Both the position numbers and the translations under genes were made by a program. This document shows positions 31,341-39,643 of a stretch of DNA of 64,000 nt, piece after piece. How positions within the stretch are numbered: position 1 is the stretch's first letter; the number at the start of each line of letters is the position of its first letter. The DNA is from Buchnera aphidicola (Sipha maydis) (GTDB lineage Bacteria > Pseudomonadota > Gammaproteobacteria > Enterobacterales > Enterobacteriaceae), in the NCBI RefSeq assembly GCF_024029855.1, contig NZ_CP097205.1, positions 124,001 to 188,000 on the forward strand. The letters run 5' to 3'. The notes below the pieces were generated by a model. That model worked only from the letters and a program-made list of their open reading frames with translations. It was not told the origin of the DNA and did no database searches.

Positions 31341-31489
31341 ATTAAAATAAATAAAAAAAATGAAAAACTTATGATAAATATTTTATAAAAAAAATTTTTA
31401 TTAAATTTCTTAAATGATTAATATCATAAAGAAATTTTATAAGTTTATATAAATATTTTTAAGAAATGCATTTCAAAGGGAAAGTAAAT

Positions 31490-31699
31490 ATGTCAAAAAT
31501 TAAAGGGCAAGTAAAATGGTTTAATGAAGCAAAAGGCTTTGGATTTATTACTCCAGAAGATGGAAGTAAAGATGTTTTCGTGCATTTTTCTTCTATTCAA
31601 GGAGAAGGTTTTAAAACTTTATCTGAAGGGCAAAATGTTGAATTTGAAATACAAGAAGGACAAAAAGGTCCATCAGCTATCAATGTTTTTGCAATTTAA
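31490..31699 (+). CDS. cspC: Cold-shock-like protein CspC
   Basis: Small RNA-binding protein acting as an RNA chaperone and antiterminator. The ATG at 31490 (preceded by AAAGGGAAAG) gives 69 residues, the exact family length, starting [19 protein letters not shown]1 (KGFGFITP) and RNP2 (VFVHFS) are intact. The sequence is closest in memory to E. coli CspC/CspE, almost unchanged, and is far less AT-driven in composition than its neighbours. An eight-codon upstream extension of the frame is not part of the family. It has its own probable promoter and terminator, so it is likely monocistronic. Confidence 0.97.
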   Translation: MSKIKGQVKWFNEAKGFGFITPEDGSKDVFVHFSSIQGEGFKTLSEGQNVEFEIQEGQKGPSAINVFAI

Positions 31700-31757
31700 T
31701 AAAAAAAATTTTTGAAAATTTTATTAAAAATTTTTAATGCATATAAAAATTTTTAAA

Positions 31758-31786
31758 AGACCTCTGTCTATCCAATACGGAGGTTT
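31758..31786 (+). terminator. GC-containing terminator after cspC
   Basis: GACCTCTGT and ACGGAGGTT pair (with two G-T wobbles) around a 9-base loop; this is the most GC-rich hairpin of any spacer here. A T6 run follows after nine bases. Position 60-90 bases after the cspC stop fits transcription termination. Confidence 0.55.
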
Positions 31787-31877
31787 AAATAAATTTTTTA
31801 AATATATTAAATTTATTTAATATATTTTACTAACCAATTTAAAATATTATAATTAAATAAAATTCTTTTTTTATTTT

Positions 31878-33449
31878 ATGGAGTGTTTAATGGGATTACA
31901 TTTAGACCCTTCTACTTTCATGAATTTATTAGTATTAATAATTATTGAAGTGGTTTTAGGTCTGGATAATCTAATTTTTTTGACTATTCTAGTAAAAAAG
32001 TTACCCCCGCAATATAGAAAACAAGCAAGAGTTGTTGGTTTATTTCTATCTCTATGTATAAGAATAGTTTTTTTATCCTTTCTTTCTTGGTCAACGTCGC
32101 TCAAAAACCCTTTTTATTCAAGTACGTATATTACATGTTCTGTTAGACAAGTAATTTTCTTTTGCGGTGGATTATTTTTGTCTTCTATGGCTCTTATAGA
32201 ATTATATAATAAAGCTTTTCATATAGATAAAAGAAAAGTAATAAGTAAAAAATATTCAAAATTACTACCAATAGTTTTTCAGTTAGTTGCATTAGATGTA
32301 ATTTTTTCATTAGATTCTATTATTACTGCAATTGGCATAATGAATAACATAATATTAATGAGTGTTGCAGTAACAATATCAATGTTTTTCATGCTGTTAG
32401 TTGCCAAACCATTAAAAAGATTCATGGATAAATATCGTGCAATTTTTGCAGTTTGTTTAAGTTTTTTAGTTATGATTGGTGTAAGTCTTATATTAGAATC
32501 TTTTACACTTATTGTTCCAAAAAATTATTTATATTTTGCTGTTGGATTTTCAATATTTATTGAATTTTTTAATCAAATCTCTAAATATAATCTTGCTCTA
32601 TATCAACATAGCAGACCAATTCGAACAAGGATATTAGAAAAAGTTTTTAAAATTCTAAAAAGCACAAAAAAAAATAAAAAATTTTTACATTTACGAAATA
32701 AAATAAATAATATAAAAAATTCATCGATAGAAATGGTTCTTGATAAAGAAGAAGAATATATGATTTATAGTCTCTTAAATTTAGCAATAAGACCTATAAA
32801 AAGTATTATGACTCCAAGAGAAGAAATTTCTTGGATTAATATTAATGATCCAGAATCAAAAATTAAAAAAAAATTGTTAAAAACACCACATAATATTTTT
32901 CCTGTTTGCCAAGAAAAATTAGATAATATAATAGGTGTTATACAAGCTAAAAAACTTTTATCTGTATTTGAAAAAAAAGAGAATGTAATAAAATTCGCAT
33001 CAAAAACTTTACCAATAATTATTTTAGATAATATTAATCCGATTAATTTATTAAAAATATTAAAAAAATCTAGAGGAAATATAATAATTGTAAAAAATAA
33101 ATTTAATATAGTACAAGGTTTAATTACTCCATTAGATTTTTTAAAAGCGATTGCTGGAGATTTTCCAGATTCTGATGAAACTCCAGATATTGTAAAAGAA
33201 AAAAATAGTTGGTTAGTAAAAGGAAATACAAATTTACATGCTTTACAACAATTCTTAAATTGTAAAAAACTATTTATCAAGAAAAAAATAGTACATGCTT
33301 CAATAGCAGGATTATTACTTGAAAAAAAAGGATCTATTCCTATTCCTGGAGATGTTATAAAAATTTCTTCTTTTTATTTTAATATTATAAAAGTAAAAAA
33401 TTATAAAATAGATTTAATTAGAATTACAAAAAAAAAAAAAAAAAAATAA
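31878..33449 (+). CDS. yoaE: TerC-family membrane protein with CBS and CorC domains (YoaE)
   Basis: Inner-membrane protein of the TerC family joined to a CBS pair and a CorC/HlyC-type C-terminal domain; related proteins are linked to metal ion homeostasis, but the substrate of YoaE is not established. 523 residues compare with 518. The N-terminal half has about seven membrane segments with the family's acidic motif VLGLDNLIFL near 28-37 and its repeat ALDVIFSLDSIITA near 141-154. CBS motifs lie around 308-430, and the last 80 residues form the CorC domain. A second ATG at 31890 is preceded by GGAG at good spacing and may be the real start. The 3' end is an A19 run coding six lysines before the stop. 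Confidence 0.94.
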   Translation: MECLMGLHLDPSTFMNLLVLIIIEVVLGLDNLIFLTILVKKLPPQYRKQARVVGLFLSLCIRIVFLSFLSWSTSLKNPFYSSTYITCSVRQVIFFCGGLFLSSMALIELYNKAFHIDKRKVISKKYSKLLPIVFQLVALDVIFSLDSIITAIGIMNNIILMSVAVTISMFFMLLVAKPLKRFMDKYRAIFAVCLSFLVMIGVSLILESFTLIVPKNYLYFAVGFSIFIEFFNQISKYNLALYQHSRPIRTRILEKVFKILKSTKKNKKFLHLRNKINNIKNSSIEMVLDKEEEYMIYSLLNLAIRPIKSIMTPREEISWININDPESKIKKKLLKTPHNIFPVCQEKLDNIIGVIQAKKLLSVFEKKENVIKFASKTLPIIILDNINPINLLKILKKSRGNIIIVKNKFNIVQGLITPLDFLKAIAGDFPDSDETPDIVKEKNSWLVKGNTNLHALQQFLNCKKLFIKKKIVHASIAGLLLEKKGSIPIPGDVIKISSFYFNIIKVKNYKIDLIRITKKKKKK

Positions 33450-33471
33450 CGAAAAAATAAAAAAATAATAA

Positions 33472-33508
33472 ATATAATTTATTCATGAAGTTCATGAATA
33501 AATTATAT
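33472..33508. repeat. Perfect 18-bp inverted repeat between yoaE and tsaB
   Basis: ATATAATTTATTCATGAA and its exact reverse complement TTCATGAATAAATTATAT are separated by one G (33490). The centre is also a direct repeat of TTCATGAA, itself a palindrome. It begins 23 bases after the yoaE stop and ends about 30 before the tsaB start. It could act as a terminator (no strong T-run), a protein-binding site, or a cruciform. Confidence 0.7.
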
Positions 33509-33539
33509 CAAGTTTTATTAAAAAATTTTGGAAAAAAAA

Positions 33540-34196
33540 TTGAAATTATTAACTATTGAGAGTAGTACTAATGAAATATGTTCTGTAGCACTTAGAAAAA
33601 ACCAAGAAATAGATTTTTTACAGAAGTTTTCCTATAATAATCATAGCCAAATCATTCTTAAAATAATTCACAAAATTCTAATTAGAAAATCTATTTCTTT
33701 AAAAGATATTAGTTATCTTGCTATTTCTAAAGGTCCTGGATCATTTACAGGACTTAGAATATCTATTAATATTGCTCAAGGATTTTCTACTGGATTGAAA
33801 ATTCCATTAATTGGAGTGTCTACATTAAAAATTTTAGCAGAGCATGCAAGAAGAAAAACATTATATAACAATTTTATTGTTATTTTACAAGCTAATAAAA
33901 AAAATATATATTGGGGAAAATATTCTTTTTACAAAAAAAAATGTTTTCTTCATAAAAAAGAATTATATATTTCTAACGAATTAGCAATAAAAAAAATTGA
34001 AAAAATACAAACAAAATGGAAAATTATTGGCAAAATAAATTCAAACATGTTAAAAAAAATTAATTTAAAAAATTTTATTTCTGATATTTATCCAACAGCA
34101 TTAGATATAATCCCATTTGCTATGGAAATTATTAAAACACACAGAAAAATAAAACAACAAATATTTCCGAATTATTTAAATAATAAAGTTATATAA
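33540..34196 (+). CDS. tsaB: tRNA threonylcarbamoyladenosine protein TsaB, TTG start
   Basis: Partner of TsaD in forming t6A37 on ANN-decoding tRNAs; formerly YeaZ. The start chosen is TTG at 33540, preceded by GGA eight bases upstream, giving MKLLTIESSTNEICSVAL, which aligns with E. coli MRILAIDTATEACSVAL. A second TTG at 33528 would add four residues. About 218 residues compare with 231. The ASKHA-type fold is recognisable from GPGSFTGLRISINIAQG near 65-81 and IPLIGVSTLKILAEHA. The C-terminal part is short and lysine-rich. Confidence 0.9.
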   Translation: MKLLTIESSTNEICSVALRKNQEIDFLQKFSYNNHSQIILKIIHKILIRKSISLKDISYLAISKGPGSFTGLRISINIAQGFSTGLKIPLIGVSTLKILAEHARRKTLYNNFIVILQANKKNIYWGKYSFYKKKCFLHKKELYISNELAIKKIEKIQTKWKIIGKINSNMLKKINLKNFISDIYPTALDIIPFAMEIIKTHRKIKQQIFPNYLNNKVI

Positions 34197-34255
34197 AAAA
34201 CATAAAATTTATAAAATATTTTTCTTTTTTACTTTTTCTTTAATAAAAAATATTT

Positions 34256-34507
34256 TTAATTTGGTAATATAACATTTAATTCTAATATTGAAATATTTTT
34301 TTTATTCTTTTCTAATTGTACTTTGATAGAATTTTGATCAATATTTATATATTTACAAATTACCTTTAATATATCTTTTTTTAATTTAGGAATATAATTC
34401 GGTTGAATAATATCTTTGTTTTGTTCTGCAATAATGATTTGTAATCTTTTTTTTGCAACAAATGCAGTTTTTTTTTCTCTAGATAAAAAAAAATCTAATA
34501 AAGTCAT
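34256..34507 (-). CDS. minE: Cell division topological specificity factor MinE
   Basis: Stimulates MinD ATPase and drives Min oscillation. The start at 34507 gives [16 protein letters not shown], matching E. coli [16 protein letters not shown], for 83 residues (E. coli 88). The N-terminal MinD-interacting helix ([12 protein letters not shown]) and the C-terminal topological domain ([24 protein letters not shown]) are conserved. It begins four bases after the minD stop, so the two are translationally coupled in the conserved minCDE order. Confidence 0.96.
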   Translation of the reverse strand: MTLLDFFLSREKKTAFVAKKRLQIIIAEQNKDIIQPNYIPKLKKDILKVICKYINIDQNSIKVQLEKNKKNISILELNVILPN

Positions 34508-34511
34508 TTTT

Positions 34512-35321
34512 TTACATTCCAAATAAACGTTGAAAAAAATTTTTTTTTTGTTTAATAAATCGATGTGGAAGTTTTTTACCTAATAATCTTTTTACAACAT
34601 CAGAGTATGCTTTTCCTGAATTTGAATTGGAATTTAATATAATCGGAGTTCCTTGATTGGAAGCTTTTAAAACACAAGAATCTTCTGGAATAACTCCTAT
34701 TAATGGAATTCTTAAGATTTCTAAAACATCTTTCATACTTAACATATCTCCAGAACTAACTTTTTCAGGAGAATACCGTGTTAATAATAAATATTCTTTT
34801 ACAGGTTTTTGTTTATTTTCTGATCTTTTAGATTTAGAAGAAATTATTCCTAAAATTCTATCTGCATCGCGTACAGAAGAAATTTCAGGATTTGTTGTAA
34901 TAATTGCTTCGTCAGCAAAATATAAAGCTAATAAAGCACCTCTTTCTATTCCAGCAGGTGAATCACAAATAATAAAATCAAAATTCATATTTAATAATTC
35001 TTGAAAAACTAAAGATACTCCTTCGTATGTTAATGAATCTTTATCTTTGGTTTGAGAGGCTGGTAAAATAAATAAATTTTTTGTATTTTTATCTTTAATC
35101 AATGTTTGATTAACAGTTGATTCTCCTTGAATAATATTGATAAAATCGTATACTACACGACGCTCACATCCCATTACTAAATCTAAATTTCTTAATCCGA
35201 CATCAAAATCAATAACTACAGTTTTTTTTCCTTCTTTCGCTAATCCCGTTGATATAGATGCACTTGAAGTTGTTTTTCCAACGCCTCCTTTTCCAGACGT
35301 CACAACAATAATACGCGTCAT
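34512..35321 (-). CDS. minD: Septum site-determining ATPase MinD
   Basis: Membrane-binding ATPase that carries MinC to the cell poles. 269 residues compare with 270. The deviant Walker [10 protein letters not shown] is at 10-18, the switch region [11 protein letters not shown] near 38-48 and the [11 protein letters not shown] segment near 118. The C-terminal amphipathic membrane anchor (FFQRLFGM) is intact, implying membrane cycling still works. It is less lysine-biased than neighbours, showing strong constraint. Confidence 0.98.
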   Translation of the reverse strand: MTRIIVVTSGKGGVGKTTSSASISTGLAKEGKKTVVIDFDVGLRNLDLVMGCERRVVYDFINIIQGESTVNQTLIKDKNTKNLFILPASQTKDKDSLTYEGVSLVFQELLNMNFDFIICDSPAGIERGALLALYFADEAIITTNPEISSVRDADRILGIISSKSKRSENKQKPVKEYLLLTRYSPEKVSSGDMLSMKDVLEILRIPLIGVIPEDSCVLKASNQGTPIILNSNSNSGKAYSDVVKRLLGKKLPHRFIKQKKNFFQRLFGM

Positions 35322-35363
35322 GAATTTTATTTTCCTTTAAAAATAAATTTTTTAAAAACATAA

Positions 35364-36047
35364 TTATAACTTTTTTATATTGACAATTCCATTTTTAAAA
35401 ATTACTTGTGCAGATTTATTAAAAATGTTTTTTGGAATAGAATCCATTAAACAATATTCTCCTGAAATAGATAATAATTCTGAACATAAATTTGTGCAAA
35501 ATATTCTTCTTGTATTATCTCCATGGGCGCCTGCTAATGCTCTACCACTTAATTTTCCATATACATGAATGTTTCCATCAGAAATCAATTCTGATCCTTC
35601 ATTGACATTATTAGTAATGATTAAATCTGAATTTTTTGCATAAATTGTTTGTCCTGAATGAATAGTATTTTTATAAAAAATACTTTTGTGAAATCTTTTT
35701 TGATTATTTTTTTTTTCATTAATTAAACTTTTAGTATTTGAAAAAATTGGAAATCCTGATTTTTGAATAATATCTTTTAAATAAAAATCGTAACAATCTA
35801 CCACTCCTATAATTTTTAAACCATGAGAAGTGATCACATCTTTTATTTTATTCCAATTAGAATTTTTTGGTAATAAAGATAAATTAATCATTACTGGAGC
35901 ATTTTCAAAAAATTCAGGTGATTTTTTTATTTCTCTAGTTAAAAAATAACTGATAATATTTATTTTATTACTAGTTAAATATAAAACCAAAGTAGTAAAT
36001 ACACTTCCCTTGAATTTTATAGGTGTTTGTTCATATTTTATATTCAT
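35364..36047 (-). CDS. minC: Division inhibitor MinC
   Basis: FtsZ antagonist positioned by MinD. 227 residues compare with 231. The N-terminal FtsZ-interacting domain (about 1-105) is divergent, with IKFKGSVFTTLVLYL at its start. The C-terminal beta-helix (about 125-227) keeps the MinD-binding GRALAGAHGD and TRRIFCTNLCSELLSISGEY. First gene of the minus-strand minCDE operon, 42 bases before minD. Confidence 0.95.
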   Translation of the reverse strand: MNIKYEQTPIKFKGSVFTTLVLYLTSNKINIISYFLTREIKKSPEFFENAPVMINLSLLPKNSNWNKIKDVITSHGLKIIGVVDCYDFYLKDIIQKSGFPIFSNTKSLINEKKNNQKRFHKSIFYKNTIHSGQTIYAKNSDLIITNNVNEGSELISDGNIHVYGKLSGRALAGAHGDNTRRIFCTNLCSELLSISGEYCLMDSIPKNIFNKSAQVIFKNGIVNIKKL

Positions 36048-36231
36048 AATAATTATTTTTAATTATTTTATTTTTTAAGACAGATTGAATTTTTTTATAC
36101 GATTAAATAAAATTTTATCATATTTTTTACTTACAAATAAATTTAAAAACTTTTATTTAAAATGTACAATAAAATTATAAAATTTGAATATAGAAAATGA
36201 ATATTTTATTAATAAAATAAAGGAGATTGCA

Positions 36232-37242
36232 TTGAATTTAACCAATCCTAGTAAATTAATTTTAGATCATAAAAAAATATTTTTAAATAAAAAAATTTTA
36301 TTTTCTGGAAATATACAAGATTCTTTACCAGAAATTTTACAAACAAAAAAAAGTATTATACATATTCAAAAATATAACTTTTTAAAATTTATTAAAAAAA
36401 TTAAAAAAAAAAATATTTTTTTAAACTTTTTAATAAAAAAAAAAATGATCAAAAAATGCAATACTATTATTTATTTTTTTTCTAAAGATAAAAAAGAAGT
36501 TTATTTCCAGTTAAAAAAAATTTTATCTTTAGCAAAGAAAAAAAAAATTTTCGTCGTTGGCGAAAATAAAAGCGGAATAAAAAGTTTTATGAATTTTTTC
36601 AGGAAAGAAATTAATTTTAAAAAATTTTTATATGGGAAAAAATCCATTATTTATTATAAAAAAATAAATCATAAACTTCTATTTAATTTAAAATCATATT
36701 ATAAAATAAATTATTGGAAAAATATTCCTATTAAATTTTTACCAGGTGTATTTGGTTATAAAAAAATTGATTCTGGGAGTGAATTATTAATATCTACTTT
36801 CTATAAATATAGATTTTTTAATAAAAAAGTATTAGATCTGTGTTCAGGTTCGGGAATTCTATCTATAGCTATTCAAAGTATAATGCAAAATAATGAAATA
36901 ACTCTCTCTGAAAGTTGTTTAACATCTTTATCTTGTTGTAAAAAAACATTTTTATTAAATAAACTAAAAATACATGTGAAACGTAGTGATATATATTCAA
37001 ATATAAAAGAAAAATTTAATGTAATTATATCTAATCCACCAGTTCATAACAATTTTAAAAAAACTAACTATTTTATTAAAAAAATAATTTTTGAATCAAA
37101 ATTTTATTTAAAACCAAACGGAGAACTAAGAATAGTTTCAAACAATTCTATTTCATGTTTAAAGTATTTTAAAAAAAATTTTCAAAAATATAGAGTTTTA
37201 AAAAAAAACAAAAATTTTACAGTATATCAAGGTTTTAAATAA
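36232..37242 (+). CDS. rsmC: 16S rRNA m2G1207 methyltransferase RsmC, TTG start
   Basis: SAM-dependent methyltransferase of the 30S subunit. The start is taken as TTG at 36232: it follows a strong AAGGAG six bases upstream, and the product MNLTNPSKLILDHKKIFLNKK aligns almost gap-free with E. coli [21 protein letters not shown]. The frame extends 16 codons upstream without homology. 336 residues compare with 343. The N-terminal pseudo-catalytic domain is worn but recognisable (VVGENKSGIKS). The C-terminal domain has SAM motif VLDLCSGSGILSI and the target-base motif, where the usual NPPF reads NPPV. Activity is likely but the substitution is odd. Confidence 0.92.
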   Translation: MNLTNPSKLILDHKKIFLNKKILFSGNIQDSLPEILQTKKSIIHIQKYNFLKFIKKIKKKNIFLNFLIKKKMIKKCNTIIYFFSKDKKEVYFQLKKILSLAKKKKIFVVGENKSGIKSFMNFFRKEINFKKFLYGKKSIIYYKKINHKLLFNLKSYYKINYWKNIPIKFLPGVFGYKKIDSGSELLISTFYKYRFFNKKVLDLCSGSGILSIAIQSIMQNNEITLSESCLTSLSCCKKTFLLNKLKIHVKRSDIYSNIKEKFNVIISNPPVHNNFKKTNYFIKKIIFESKFYLKPNGELRIVSNNSISCLKYFKKNFQKYRVLKKNKNFTVYQGFK

Positions 37243-37262
37243 AAAATTTTATATAAAAAATT

Positions 37263-37348
37263 TACCCGAAGCGGGACTTGAACCCGCAAAGTTATAAATA
37301 ACCGAGGGATTTTAAGTCCCTTGTGTCTACCAATTTCACCATTCGGGC
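37263..37348 (-). tRNA. leuZ: tRNA-Leu (anticodon UAA)
   Basis: On the minus strand, GCCCGAA pairs with TTCGGGT in the acceptor (first pair G-U, as in E. coli leuZ). The anticodon stem AGGGA/TCCCT encloses CTTAAAA with anticodon TAA, a long variable arm follows, and the T-arm has GGGTTCAAGTCCC. The 3' CCA is not encoded. It lies next to tRNA-Cys, as leuZ and cysT do in enterics. Confidence 0.96.
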
Positions 37349-37397
37349 ATTTTTAAAAAATATATAAATAATCTAATATGTATAAAATAAATTTTTC

Positions 37398-37470
37398 AGG
37401 TGCACCTCGGAATCGAACCGAGTTATACGGATTTGCAATCCGCTGCATAATGCCAATCTGCCAATGCACC
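37398..37470 (-). tRNA. cysT: tRNA-Cys (anticodon GCA)
   Basis: Minus-strand cloverleaf with acceptor GGTGCAT/GTGCACC, anticodon stem CGGAT/ATCCG around TGCAA context giving anticodon GCA, and T-arm CTCGGTTCGATTCCGAG. The discriminator base is U, the known cysteinyl-tRNA synthetase identity element. CCA is not encoded. It is the only gene for tRNA-Cys in the window. Confidence 0.96.
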
Positions 37471-37686
37471 AAAAATTTTTTTTATTTTTTGTATTTTTTT
37501 AAATATACTGATATAGTATAACAAATATTGATAAAATTTCAATAAATCTTTTTTTTTAAAATAATATTTTTAAAAAAAAATTTATTCCAATATATGCGCA
37601 TATTTTTGACATAATAAAAAATAGACTATATAATAATATATGATTATTTAAAAATATTTTTTTAAATAATTTTATATTTTATAAAA

Positions 37687-37771
37687 GGAGGGGTGGCCGA
37701 GTGGTTTAAGGCAGCGGTCTTGAAAACCGCCGACAAGAAATTGTCCGAGAGTTCGAATCCCTCTCCCTCCA
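37687..37771 (+). tRNA. serT: tRNA-Ser (anticodon UGA)
   Basis: Acceptor GGAGGGG/TCCCTCC, D-arm TGGCCGAGTGGTTTAAGGC, anticodon stem GCGGT/ACCGC with anticodon TGA, and a long variable arm (GACAAGAAATTGTC) typical of serine tRNAs. The T-arm contains GAGAGTTCGAATCCCTCTC. CCA is not encoded. The gene runs directly into an A18 tract. Confidence 0.96.
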
Positions 37772-38089
37772 AAAAAAAAAAAAAAAAACTAAAAAAATAG
37801 AATACCAAACGAAATTATATTAAAAAATAAAATTTATTAAATTTTACTCATCAAATTCTAATCTTTTTTCCCTCTTTTTCGTATTTATAAAAATTTTATT
37901 TTATTATTTATAAAATTTCTTAAAATAAAAAAATTTCATAAAATTTAAAAAAAGAGAGAAAAAATTAATTTCTAATACACTTCGTGTTCTTTATTTTTTA
38001 TATTTTTTTATAGAAATAAAAAAATTTAATAGTTCAATCCATAAAAATTTTATTCTAAAAAAAAAGATATTTCATTGTAGAAATACCTA
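37772..38089. other. Spacer after tRNA-Ser with complementary C/T and G/A arms
   Basis: 318 bases without a gene. It starts with the rest of an A18 run. TTTTTTCCCTCTTTTT (37864-37879) and AAAAAGAGAGAAAAAA (37949-37964) are complementary at 15 of 16 positions across 69 bases. A small hairpin ACAC-TTC-GTGT at 37977-37987 is followed by a T-rich stretch and could end transcription from tRNA-Ser. No coding homology was seen. Confidence 0.5.
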
Positions 38090-38962
38090 TTATATAGTCC
38101 AAAAAAGATTGATTTTAAAAGAAGGATTAGGGAAAGTCTTTTCTTGTGGATTATTATTAATAAATAATTTTTTTAGTTCGATGCTAGCTGAAGCATATTT
38201 GTTAAATTTATATTCTATACCACATGCTAAAACTGGATGAAAACCTTGGCGCTGAAATTCTACTTTTTGAACAAAATTATTATACTTTGTGATATTTTCA
38301 ACTATATTTACAGATACACCACAACGAGCATATAAATCTACATGATATCTCGTAGGACATGAAAATTTTGTTGATAAAGAAAAAATATTATTAAACTTTT
38401 TCTTTACAGGTTCAAAAAAAATTTTTTTCTGTAAAAGAAAATTTTTTCTATTTTTTGTGACAGTTTCTGAATTAGACTGTTGAGATTTTTTTTCTGGAGA
38501 AGGAATTTTTGCATCAACAGATTTTGGTATATTTTTATGAATATTATTTTGGTCTACATCGTCTTTTGCAAATTCTTTTTCTATGTCATCATCATTTTTT
38601 TTATTCATGTTTCTGACATATTTTTTTTGTTCTTCTAAACTATTTACATTTACATCATTTGATTTATTCTTAATATTCTTATCTTCATGTACTTCATTTC
38701 GCCCTTCATAACTCAACTCTATTGAAATACATGAGTTATATCTATGATCCATAAAAAGTCTAGATATTTGTTCCTGAGAATAACTTTTTGTATCTGTATT
38801 CTTTTTTTTTATTAAAATATTATTAATAGGATTAAAAATTTTTTTTTCAATATTACATTGTGCTACATAACGAAATAAATGATCAGGATTTTTTTCAGAT
38901 GCATGTGCTACAGAACAAAAAGTACCTAATAAAAATGATAATGCAAGATATTTTTTTTTCAT
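38090..38962 (-). CDS. ompA: Divergent OmpA-type outer-membrane barrel with long inserted loop
   Basis: A signal peptide (MKKKYLALSFLLGTFCSVAHA, cut after A21) precedes a sequence that aligns piecewise with the OmpA eight-strand barrel. Examples are YNSCISIELSYEGR (76-88, E. coli NPYVGFEMGYDWLGR), HVDLYARCGVSV (207-218, LDIYTRLGGMVW), GFHPVLACGIEYKFNKYASASIEL (240-263, [24 protein letters not shown]) and NPSFKINLFW near the end. Between the fourth and fifth predicted strands about 100 charged, asparagine-rich residues (88-185) are inserted. The peptidoglycan-binding OmpA domain is absent. The position between tRNA-Ser and flagellar/rne genes fits Buchnera ompA. The assignment is by eye and is the least certain of the named genes. 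Confidence 0.7.
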   Translation of the reverse strand: MKKKYLALSFLLGTFCSVAHASEKNPDHLFRYVAQCNIEKKIFNPINNILIKKKNTDTKSYSQEQISRLFMDHRYNSCISIELSYEGRNEVHEDKNIKNKSNDVNVNSLEEQKKYVRNMNKKNDDDIEKEFAKDDVDQNNIHKNIPKSVDAKIPSPEKKSQQSNSETVTKNRKNFLLQKKIFFEPVKKKFNNIFSLSTKFSCPTRYHVDLYARCGVSVNIVENITKYNNFVQKVEFQRQGFHPVLACGIEYKFNKYASASIELKKLFINNNPQEKTFPNPSFKINLFWTI

Positions 38963-39643
38963 TCAAAACTCCATAACATAAGTTATTAAGTAATTTTAAA
39001 TTATATTGAAAAAAAATTATTTATATTTAAAATGTATTAAACATTTTTTTAAAAAACTTTTTTAAAATATATTTTATGAATTCTAGTTTTCTAAAAATTA
39101 TTCTTTAATTAAGAGTATTATACAATAAAATTGTAAGCTTATAAAATATATAAAATTAAAAATCTATTTCTTTAAAAGAGAATATATTAATATTTATTTT
39201 TCTAATCAATAATCTTATTAGATTAATAGAAATTTTTTTATTTTATTGTACACTGAAATTACATATATAATATAATAATTTTTTAAAAAATATCAATTTT
39301 ATTTCACAAAAATACCATACATTCTTTATAATAACAGTATTCATATATTTAAAAAAAATTATAGAAAAATAAGATATAAAAAAATTAATCAAGATAATTT
39401 AATTTTTTTTAATCTTAAACAAAAATAACATTTTATTTTATAAAAATATTCTATAAAAAATACATTTCAAATTTTTTAAAAAGAGATATAATATGTTGTG
39501 ATTCAAAAATTTTTTAACTCAATATTTTTTTTAAAAAAATATTTTATAAATATTTTAAAAAAAAGAAAATAAATTTCATCTATATATTTTATATTCTCTA
39601 TATAAAATCATAAATGAAATAAATAAAATAAATAGGTTGAAAA
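38963..39643. other. Eroded spacer where flagellar genes would be expected
   Basis: 681 bases between the ompA-like gene and flgD, the longest gene-free stretch here. In better-preserved Buchnera the flgA-flgC genes precede flgD in this region. I see only A/T-rich sequence with stop codons in all frames and no recognisable remnant. It must also hold the promoters of both divergent neighbours; TATATAAAAT about 40 bases before flgD is a possible -10 region. Confidence 0.6.

Noticed and set aside
31524-31715. Second frame of 63 codons overlapping cspC on the same strand
   Set aside because: Out-of-frame reading of the conserved cspC sequence with a lysine-rich product; cspC itself explains the region.
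38963-39643. Remnants of flgA, flgB or flgC, or a hidden RNA gene
   Set aside because: Only AT-rich sequence with stops in all frames; no cloverleaf or recognisable protein fragment found by eye.
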